From CAYJFK01 sp964369475 (lineage in GTDB: Bacteria; Bacillota; Clostridia; Oscillospirales; Feifaniaceae), in the NCBI GenBank assembly GCA_964369475.1, contig CAYJFK010000091.1:1-6689 (forward strand): a DNA stretch of 6,689 nucleotides. Direction: 5' to 3'. Position 1 is the stretch's first letter, and each line of letters starts with the position of its first letter. The notes beneath the pieces are model-generated. The model made no database searches and was not told the origin of the DNA. It worked only from the letters and a program-made list of their open reading frames with translations. A program made the translations under genes and the position numbers. Shown here piece after piece: positions 1 to 5,029 of this stretch.

Positions 1-17
1 GTCACGCTCCCTTTTTG

Positions 18-55
18 GTAGCCTGCTTTGTGTAGGCCTTACTCGTTTTATTTAT
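18..55 (+). terminator. Possible weak intrinsic terminator at the left edge
   Basis: On the plus strand, GCCTGC (21-26) can pair with GTAGGC (32-37) around a 5-nt loop. GTA (18-20) with TAC (40-42) extends the stem across a 2-nt bulge. A T-rich tail (tcgttttattt) follows. The G·U pair is possible only in plus-strand RNA, so the structure would serve a gene outside the window to the left that converges on the DUF6440-like gene. The stem is imperfect and the tail is interrupted, so this is tentative. Confidence 0.3.
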
Positions 56-230
56 CTATAACCACATTGCCATTTTCATCTAATAGTGGAGTTATACCAC
101 TATAAGGAGTTTGAACCAATAAATAATTAACCCCTGTTTTAGTGTCTACAAGTATTTCTACCGCACCCAGTCCTATTCCTTGCCCATCTTTTGTTATAAA
201 TCTTTTTTCTTTCTTGTCTTTACCAAACAT
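48..230 (-). CDS. Small DUF6440-like protein (60 aa)
   Basis: This encodes a 60-residue soluble protein beginning MFGKDKKEKRF. The charged N-terminus is followed by a compact beta-rich core with EILVDTKTGVNYLL (about residues 25-38) and a C-terminal GITPLLDENGNVVI stretch. That 'VDxxTGVxYL ... GxTPLLDxxGxPV' pattern is what I know from DUF6440, a short uncharacterised family common in Clostridia, and its members are about this length. No signal peptide or membrane segment is present. The start was chosen at 230 because AAAGGAA lies 6 nt upstream of that ATG. An in-frame ATG at 281 would add 17 residues but has no comparable site and falls next to the likely -10 box. A promoter (270-298) gives it its own transcription start downstream of the amidohydrolase. 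No function is known for the family. The gene call is fairly secure, the family call moderately so. Confidence 0.75.
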   Translation of the reverse strand: MFGKDKKEKRFITKDGQGIGLGAVEILVDTKTGVNYLLVQTPYSGITPLLDENGNVVIDK

Positions 231-236
231 AGTTCG

Positions 237-243
237 TTCCTTT
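237..243 (-). promoter_or_regulatory. Ribosome binding site that fixes the DUF6440-like start
   Basis: AAAGGAA on the minus strand sits 6 nt upstream of the ATG at 230. It supports the 60-residue form over a 77-residue form starting at 281. Confidence 0.6.
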
Positions 244-269
244 CGATTATATAAATACCATTCACACAT

Positions 270-298
270 ATTATATATCATTACAGGCTTTTACACAA
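270..298 (-). promoter_or_regulatory. Likely sigma-A promoter of the DUF6440-like gene
   Basis: Read on the minus strand, TTGTGT (293-298) and a perfect TATAAT (270-275) are separated by 17 bp. The predicted start near position 263 leaves a leader of about 33 nt before the ATG at 230. The -35 box is weak (first three bases match), the -10 box is consensus. A second TATAAT-like string nearer the gene would place the start inside the ribosome binding site and was not chosen. Confidence 0.55.
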
Positions 299-315
299 AC
301 GATAGTTGCAAGCAT

Positions 316-385
316 AGCATTTGAATATATAATGCTCCGAGCGGCACCCCTAATCGATAGAGGCTGATCAAAATATTTGGGGCAC
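316..385 (-). other. Inverted repeats in the amidohydrolase to DUF6440-like gap; possible RNA structure
   Basis: On the minus strand, GUGCCCC (385 to 379) can pair with GGGGUGC (350 to 344). Nested inside, UGAUC (370-366) can pair with GAUUA (355-351). A separate perfect 6-bp inverted repeat, AGCATT/AATGCT (316-321 and 331-336), lies next to it, nearer the DUF6440-like promoter. Three pairs are G·U and exist only in minus-strand RNA, so if real it belongs to a transcript reading from the amidohydrolase toward the small gene. It is not followed by a U tract, so it is not an ordinary terminator. No known riboswitch was recognised. Confidence 0.3.
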
Positions 386-425
386 AAATTTTCTTTACAC
401 AGCACCCACATATAGCCGCACCCTT

Positions 426-1526
426 TTAGCCGAGCTTTCTAACAACAATATCGGCAAGTATTGCCGCTCCTATGTCGAGTGCTCTCTTATCGAATGTCAT
501 ATCGGGGCTGTGCAGTCCGGGGGTTGCATTTGCGCCTATGCCTATATATGCCGTTTTTATGCCGCAGAGCTTGCCAAAATAATGGAAATCCTCGCCACCT
601 GCCGTTTTGCATATGCCGAGGGTAGAGCCTAGAATATTCACGACCGACCTGCCGCAAAACTCGGTCAGCTCCTCGTCGTACTCTGCCGCTATAACTCCCT
701 TGGCGGTAAAATCCTCGAGCAGGCCGCCCATCATGGCGACCGTGTGTTCTGTTATACTCTTTGCTTTCTCTGTTATGCTCTCCATAATCTCGTTTGTCTG
801 CGCACGGCAATCAAACGAAACATTTACGGTATCGGGAATAGAATTGGAGGGGTTTCCGCTCGAGGCTATTTGCGTAACCTTTATCGAGTGCGAAACCGTG
901 CTGTCCTCTTTTATCATGTTTATGGCATTTATAACGGCAACGGCAATTTCTACTGCATTTACCCCGAGATGAGGGCGTGCGCCGTGGGCTGTCTTGCCCT
1001 TGATTGTCATTTTTATCCCTCTACTTGCCGAGTGGCAGAGGGCGTGCATAGCCTCTCCAAGCTTTGCTTCGGCTATTGGGCGAAGGTGTATGCCTACAAG
1101 CTCGTCTATAAAGGAAAAGTCGTAGGCCTCTATCATTTGCAAAGCGCCCGACAGCTCCTCTGCCTGCTGAAAAACAAGAACAAATTTGCCCTTTTTAATC
1201 TTGCTCATCGCCATTCTCGAAGCGGCAAGCACCATAGCGCAGTTTGCATCGTGACCACAGGCATGTATGGCAACATCTTTTCCGTCTACAACAAAGGGCA
1301 GTGCATCCATGTCGGCACGAAGTCCGAAAACAGGGCCGTCTACACCTGTGTCGTGTATTGCGACAATTCCCGTACTGCCTATGCCGGCTGTTACCGCAAA
1401 GCCTTGCTGCCTTAGCTCGTTTGCAATAAGCCTTGATGTCTTAATCTCGTTAAAACCAAGCTCGGGCATCGCGTGGAGTTTATCAAAATATTGTTTGGCA
1501 TATTTGTTTTCGGGAAAGTTATTCAT
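426..1526 (-). CDS. M20D-family metallo-amidohydrolase (N-acyl amino acid / hippurate hydrolase type)
   Basis: This 366-residue cytoplasmic enzyme belongs to the M20 (M20D) metallopeptidase family. Such enzymes hydrolyse N-acyl amino acids and related amides, releasing a carboxylic acid and an amino acid. The opening HAMPELGFNE (18-27), RADMDALP (70-77), HACGHD (88-93), FQQAEE (119-124), GIHL (145-148), the dimerisation-domain TAHGARPH (179-186), GGEDF (310-314) and GLHSPDM (337-343) follow the family order. Expected metal ligands are Cys90, His92, Glu124, His147 and His339; Glu123 is the likely general base. Two departures stand out. The loop between ALP and HACGHD is about seven residues shorter than usual, lacking the usual PYAS..PG segment, and HACGHD is followed by AN where most relatives have GH. 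Length is slightly below the usual 380-400. The ATG overlaps the regulator's stop by 8 bases (CATGAATAA), with AGAGGTG just upstream, implying coupled translation. The substrate cannot be read from sequence. Confidence 0.9.
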   Translation of the reverse strand: MNNFPENKYAKQYFDKLHAMPELGFNEIKTSRLIANELRQQGFAVTAGIGSTGIVAIHDTGVDGPVFGLRADMDALPFVVDGKDVAIHACGHDANCAMVLAASRMAMSKIKKGKFVLVFQQAEELSGALQMIEAYDFSFIDELVGIHLRPIAEAKLGEAMHALCHSASRGIKMTIKGKTAHGARPHLGVNAVEIAVAVINAINMIKEDSTVSHSIKVTQIASSGNPSNSIPDTVNVSFDCRAQTNEIMESITEKAKSITEHTVAMMGGLLEDFTAKGVIAAEYDEELTEFCGRSVVNILGSTLGICKTAGGEDFHYFGKLCGIKTAYIGIGANATPGLHSPDMTFDKRALDIGAAILADIVVRKLG

Positions 1527-2331
1527 GTTGCACCTCTATCGGATAAAATATTTTTGAAAGGGTTATGTTTTCTCCACGCTCGTTTTTGTAGCTGAGCAGC
1601 GAGACCGAAAAAATATCGGAGCATATTTTTATATTGTTATCTCGAATGTAGTCCGACATCTTCTTAATCGAATCTTCCGCCATATTGCCTGCAAAATTGG
1701 CTATGATTGTAATGCACGGAGAGGATGGAATGAGCGCTACATTTTTGTCTTTGTATATACCAAGCTCGTCGCCCACTCTCTTTTCAATTATAAGTCCTCT
1801 CGAGTTTGATTTATATGAAGTTAATATGTCTGCCGTGCCTTTAATTTTGAGCGAAGCAGCGGTAAGCGGCATTAAGGAAAACCACTGCGAGGCGCATGTG
1901 TGGAGTTTTTGATTTTCTACAAGATTTTCTATCGTGCCAAAGTCGAATCTGTAATACTCGGGACAGCGCTCGATAATAGGTATTGCCGACAGATTGTAGC
2001 TCTCTATAAGCCGTAGATCTGCCGCAAGGCGCTCGCATATTCTGGCTTTTAGTATTGCCTCTCTTGCAAGATCTTCCGCTTTGCCCTTAAAGAGTGCTAT
2101 TACATTTATTTCCGACATACCACCATATATGTCCTTTATCTCGTTTAGTGTAAAATTTAAATTGGCAAGCTTTCGCACACTGCCGATTTTTTGAATGTCC
2201 ATCGGGGTAAAAAAGCGGTATTTGTTTGCCTCGTCTCTCGTAGGCTCTAATATGCCCTTTTTTTCGTAAAAATGTAGCGCTTCCTTTGTAAGTCCGAATA
2301 TATTGGCAAGCTTGCCGATCGATATTTTCAT
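1519..2331 (-). CDS. MerR-family transcriptional regulator with C-terminal effector-binding domain
   Basis: This is a 270-residue DNA-binding regulator. Residues 2-70 are a MerR winged helix-turn-helix: KISIGKLANIFGLTKEALHFYEKKGIL, then the wing with NKYRFFTPMDIQKI (36-49). A helical stretch at about 75-112 is the expected dimerisation coiled coil. Residues about 120-270 resemble a GyrI/BmrR-like ligand-binding module, ending FSVSLLSYKNERGENITLSKIFYPI, so a small organic effector is more likely than a metal. Scattered cysteines (99, 123, 146, 206, 237) do not form the usual metal-sensing cluster. The start at 2331 has a GGAGG-rich leader; an ATG at 2388 would add 19 residues but begins inside the -35 box. 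The gene is cotranscribed and translationally coupled with the amidohydrolase and divergent from the flavoenzyme, whose promoter has MerR-type geometry. The family is secure; the ligand is unknown. Confidence 0.92.
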   Translation of the reverse strand: MKISIGKLANIFGLTKEALHFYEKKGILEPTRDEANKYRFFTPMDIQKIGSVRKLANLNFTLNEIKDIYGGMSEINVIALFKGKAEDLAREAILKARICERLAADLRLIESYNLSAIPIIERCPEYYRFDFGTIENLVENQKLHTCASQWFSLMPLTAASLKIKGTADILTSYKSNSRGLIIEKRVGDELGIYKDKNVALIPSSPCITIIANFAGNMAEDSIKKMSDYIRDNNIKICSDIFSVSLLSYKNERGENITLSKIFYPIEVQHE

Positions 2332-2341
2332 ATGCCGCTCC

Positions 2342-2346
2342 CCTCC
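2342..2346 (-). promoter_or_regulatory. Ribosome binding site that fixes the MerR start
   Basis: GGAGG on the minus strand, within a longer AAGGGGAGGGGAG run, lies about 10 nt upstream of the ATG at 2331. It supports the 270-residue form, whose first residues match the usual MerR N-terminus. Confidence 0.6.
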
Positions 2347-2357
2347 CCTTTTTGTGT

Positions 2358-2388
2358 TATATATTAATAATAATATATTGCTTGTCAA
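2358..2388 (-). promoter_or_regulatory. Likely promoter of the regulator-amidohydrolase operon, with a dyad in the spacer
   Basis: On the minus strand, a perfect -35 TTGACA (2383-2388) is followed by a 19-bp spacer and TATATA (2358-2363), with a predicted start near 2351. A perfect 8-bp inverted repeat (ATATATTA at 2359-2366, TAATATAT at 2371-2378, 4-nt centre) covers the spacer and most of the -10. A 16-bp spacer to TAATAT is an alternative reading. The long spacer suggests MerR-type autoregulation, but the dyad is pure A/T in an A/T-rich region and could be chance. Confidence 0.5.
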
Positions 2389-2415
2389 ATTGCAACAATT
2401 CTATTGTTATATTAT

Positions 2416-2428
2416 ATTTACTGTAAAT
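2416..2428. repeat. 13-bp perfect palindrome in the divergent intergenic region
   Basis: ATTTAC-T-GTAAAT is a perfect palindrome about 30 bp upstream of the regulator's -35. A smaller one, AACAAT-TCT-ATTGTT (2394-2408), lies between the two. Either could be a second operator. Neither matches the palindrome in the flavoenzyme promoter. The region is very A/T-rich, which weakens the case. Confidence 0.35.
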
Positions 2429-2534
2429 GTAATTCAAATCAAATTCTTGTTATATTGTTTATTTCATATATAAAACATATACATAATTGTGTAAATTCCC
2501 CAAAAAAGTTAGTTTAAAATTTATCATTTTACAA

Positions 2535-2565
2535 TTGACAATGAAGTTACTTCATGCTTTATAAT
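2535..2565 (+). promoter_or_regulatory. MerR-type promoter and operator of the secreted flavoenzyme gene
   Basis: A perfect -35 TTGACA (2535-2540) and a perfect -10 TATAAT (2560-2565) are separated by 19 bp, two more than sigma-A prefers. The spacer holds the perfect 15-bp palindrome ATGAAGT-T-ACTTCAT (2541-2555). MerR-family activators characteristically bind a dyad between -35 and -10 and untwist a 19-20 bp spacer so that polymerase can engage. The predicted start is near 2572, giving a leader of about 26 nt with GGAGG (2586-2590) 7 nt before the ATG. The adjacent divergent MerR gene is the obvious candidate regulator. The geometry is seen directly; the pairing is inferred. Confidence 0.8.
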
Positions 2566-2597
2566 AAGGCTTACAAATAAATTTCGGAGGTTTACAC

Positions 2598-4868
2598 ATG
2601 AAGATCAGAAGACCTATTTCCATCATGCTGGCTCTAATGCTAATGCTATCGACAGTAGCAGGCGCTGCACAGTATGTCGTTAAAGAGGGCGACAGACTGT
2701 GGAAGATAGCGGCAGACAACGGCACAACGGTAGAGGCAATTGCAGAGCTAAACGGCCTTGACAATCCAAACATGATAATGGCAGGACAAGTTCTTGAAAT
2801 GCCATCGGACGAAGTGGAGGCTACACCGGTAGTTCCTTCCACACCGGTAGAACCCACAGTGGCCGAGGGTGTTGTTCTTGAAGGCAGCGCACCTGGATAC
2901 GGCGGCACACTTACCGTTGCCGTTACACTATCGGGCACAGATATTACTGCTGTCGAAGTTACTTCGCACAGTGAGACAGCAGGCATCGGCACACGTGCAA
3001 TCGATGCTCTACCTGCCGCAATTGTAGCTGCAAACTCGGCAGAAGTAGACGCAGTTAGCGGTGCAACAGTTACATCGGAAGCAATTTCCATGGCCGTAGG
3101 CTATGCTCTTATCAGCGCAAATCCCGAGGAAGAGGGCACAGGCATCCCCGAGGACGGCAAGTACACAACATACGCACAGGGTCAAAACGGCTATGTTCAT
3201 GTTGCTACAACATTCTCGGGCGGCGCAATAAAGAATGTTGAAATTCTAACACAGCACGAGACAATAGGCATTGCAACATATCCGCTCGACACAATCCCTG
3301 CTCTAATAGTAGAAGCACAAACAACAGGTGTTGACAATGTATCGGGCGCAACACTAACTACAAATGCTATAAAGCAGGCTGTCAACAAGGCAGTTGTAGA
3401 AGCAGGCGGCAATGTTGCCGACTATTCCTTTGAAGCACCTAAGGCTCCTGTTGTTGAGACAGAGAAGTCTGACGATGTTGATGTTGTTATCATGGGCGCA
3501 GGCACAGCCGGTCTTATGAGTGCGGCAAGACTTGTCGAAGAGGGCTACGATGTTCTTGTATTTGAAAAGCTTGACATACCCGGCGGTTCTATGGCAACTA
3601 CATATTCGGGCGTAAGCTCCTACGGTTCGATGCTCGAACTTGAGTATAAGCAAATAGAGAAGGAAGATGCGGATGCTCGTCTTGCTGAAACTCTTGATAG
3701 ATACATGGGAAGCATGAAGCCGGAGCAAAACCCCACTGGCGAGCTTGTATTCTGGGATCAAGTTTTAGGGGTATCGGGCGAGTTTGTTGACTGGCTACAC
3801 GGCATGGGCGTTGGCTTTGCAACAATGAACCCAAGAATAGGCACCACACCTTACATCGCACCGGGCGCATATCAGGGTGGTGCAGGTCTTGCTGTTGAGT
3901 ACATAGCTGACCGCATTGTAAAAATGGGCGGCGAGATTGTATACGCAACTCCTGTTGTTGATCTAATCCAAAATGATGACGGCGTTATCACAGGTGTTAA
4001 GGCTGAAGGCGAAGACGGCACAAGCTGGACTGTAACGGCCGATGCTGTACTACTGGCTTCGGGCGGATTTGCCGCTAACCAAGAGATGGTAGAGCAGTAT
4101 TACCCCGTAGAGTCGCAGTGGGCATTTAACTGCAACATAGGCTCGACAGGTGATGGCATCAACCTTGGTCTAAAGTACGGCGGCACTCTTGAGGCTATGG
4201 GCAGAACGCTCGGTGCCTTCTTATCGACATACAAGACAAGATACGAGCTTGCATTTATCCACTACTCGACACCGGGAATTATCGTTAACATCAACGGTGA
4301 TTCGATAGGTAATATCACATCGGGCAACCACAGCATGTTAGGTGCTGCCAAGCGTGACCCTGCTAACGGCGATACATTCTACTATGTTATAGACGAAGCT
4401 GCTCGCATGTCGACAAAAAAGAGCAACTACACAGGTCTATCCTACGGCGTAAGCTACGACACTGTTTTTGAAAACGGTGAGGCAGTATACTACAACTCGC
4501 TTGAAGAAGCGGCAGCAGATCTAAACCTACCAAGCCTTGTAGAGACGGTAGAGGCAAACAATAGCCACTACATGGCAGGCACAGCCGATGAGTTTGGTCG
4601 TTCCAAGCTTCCTTACATCGACGATAGAGACGGTGTATACATGCTTCGTGTTGACCCAACATACTACCTCACAACAGGCGGTCTTGCTTGTGACGAAGAC
4701 GGCAGAATTATAACAGAGGCAGGCGAGGTCATCGAAGGTCTATACGGTGCAGGCGATGTTCTCGGCTCGCTTCAAGAAAAAGACGGCCTAAAGTACGGAC
4801 TTGGCTTTGATGCGGCTATGATGTTTGGTTACATCGTTGCAGATAACATCATGGAAGACATTAAGTAA
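2598..4868 (+). CDS. Secreted LysM, tandem FMN-binding, FAD-dependent reductase (fumarate-reductase/flavocytochrome c superfamily)
   Basis: This 756-residue exported flavoenzyme probably passes electrons through bound flavins to an extracellular acceptor. Residues 1-24 are a Sec-type signal peptide (KIRR, hydrophobic core, AGA-A) with no lipobox cysteine. Residues 25-68 are a LysM domain (YVVKEGDRLWKIA ... NMIMAGQVLEM) expected to hold it on peptidoglycan. After a Pro/Val/Glu-rich linker come two FMN_bind domains, about 92-172 and 187-267. Each carries a D-x-x-S-G-A-T flavinylation motif (DAVSGAT ending at Thr157, DNVSGAT ending at Thr252), where ApbE attaches FMN to the threonine. Residues about 293-756 are an FAD_binding_2 domain: VVIMGAGTAG (296-305), Glu323 at the end of the second strand, ASGGF (487-491), and TTGGL...EGLYGAGD (692-720). 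No CxxCH heme motif is present. The canonical fumarate-binding and proton-donor residues appear replaced, so the substrate is unknown. A MerR-type promoter lies upstream and a strong terminator downstream, so it is monocistronic. Confidence 0.93.
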   Translation: MKIRRPISIMLALMLMLSTVAGAAQYVVKEGDRLWKIAADNGTTVEAIAELNGLDNPNMIMAGQVLEMPSDEVEATPVVPSTPVEPTVAEGVVLEGSAPGYGGTLTVAVTLSGTDITAVEVTSHSETAGIGTRAIDALPAAIVAANSAEVDAVSGATVTSEAISMAVGYALISANPEEEGTGIPEDGKYTTYAQGQNGYVHVATTFSGGAIKNVEILTQHETIGIATYPLDTIPALIVEAQTTGVDNVSGATLTTNAIKQAVNKAVVEAGGNVADYSFEAPKAPVVETEKSDDVDVVIMGAGTAGLMSAARLVEEGYDVLVFEKLDIPGGSMATTYSGVSSYGSMLELEYKQIEKEDADARLAETLDRYMGSMKPEQNPTGELVFWDQVLGVSGEFVDWLHGMGVGFATMNPRIGTTPYIAPGAYQGGAGLAVEYIADRIVKMGGEIVYATPVVDLIQNDDGVITGVKAEGEDGTSWTVTADAVLLASGGFAANQEMVEQYYPVESQWAFNCNIGSTGDGINLGLKYGGTLEAMGRTLGAFLSTYKTRYELAFIHYSTPGIIVNINGDSIGNITSGNHSMLGAAKRDPANGDTFYYVIDEAARMSTKKSNYTGLSYGVSYDTVFENGEAVYYNSLEEAAADLNLPSLVETVEANNSHYMAGTADEFGRSKLPYIDDRDGVYMLRVDPTYYLTTGGLACDEDGRIITEAGEVIEGLYGAGDVLGSLQEKDGLKYGLGFDAAMMFGYIVADNIMEDIK

Positions 4869-4884
4869 ACTCCCTCGTTTACAG

Positions 4885-4903
4885 ATATGCAAAATCGGCA
4901 TAT
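4885..4903 (+). other. Small hairpin after the flavoenzyme stop codon
   Basis: ATATGC (4885-4890) and GCATAT (4898-4903) form a perfect 6-bp stem around a 7-nt loop, between the stop codon and the main terminator. It has no U tract. It may stabilise the transcript's 3' end or mean nothing. Confidence 0.3.
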
Positions 4904-4907
4904 ACCA

Positions 4908-4956
4908 ATAACAAAAGAGCGGCAACTTATCGCATGGGTTGCCGCTCTTTTGTTAT
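4908..4956. terminator. Strong bidirectional intrinsic terminator between convergent genes
   Basis: The arms 4908-4926 and 4938-4956 are perfectly complementary over 19 bp, with a GC-rich core (GAGCGGCAAC) and an 11-nt loop. AAAA on one side and TTTT on the other give a U-rich run in both directions. It sits 39 bp after the flavoenzyme stop and 73 bp beyond the ABC-F stop, so it can end both convergent transcripts. Confidence 0.92.
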
Positions 4957-5029
4957 ATCTTTTCCTGCAGCTGCCTTTAGCTTATCGCTGAGCGGCTGCC
5001 ATTTTATATTTATTTCTAACTTAGCTTTT

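Noticed and set aside
231..281. A 17-residue N-terminal extension of the DUF6440-like protein
   Set aside because: There is no good ribosome binding site for it and it overlaps the predicted -10 and start point; the ATG at 230 has AAAGGAA at good spacing.
744..1415. A 223-codon plus-strand frame opposite the amidohydrolase
   Set aside because: It lies wholly antisense to a gene with clear family motifs, has no ribosome binding site and encodes a cysteine- and tyrosine-rich product with no recognisable domain.
2332..2388. A 19-residue N-terminal extension of the MerR regulator
   Set aside because: It would start inside the -35 box and run through the -10, and it is followed by a normal MerR start with a GGAGG site.
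2404..2456. A 10-bp direct repeat (TTGTTATATT at 2404 and 2447)
   Set aside because: It occurs in a stretch that is almost all A/T, where such repeats are expected by chance.
2598..2672. A Tat (twin-arginine) signal on the flavoenzyme
   Set aside because: An RR pair is present (KIRRPIS), but the S/T-RR-x-F-L-K context is missing and the hydrophobic core is typical of Sec export.
2552..3091. A 179-codon minus-strand frame opposite the start of the flavoenzyme
   Set aside because: Its low-complexity Ser/Thr/Ala/Val composition is what the reverse strand of this biased coding sequence gives. It also runs across the flavoenzyme promoter region without its own start signals.
3354..3948. Overlapping minus-strand frames inside the flavoenzyme
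   Set aside because: They are antisense to intact FMN/FAD domain coding sequence, with no start signals or recognisable motifs.
4967..4999. A second hairpin (GCAGC with GCTGC and an inner stem) between the two convergent genes
   Set aside because: It has an internal loop, several weak pairs and no U tract on the minus strand; the 19-bp hairpin at 4908-4956 already explains termination.
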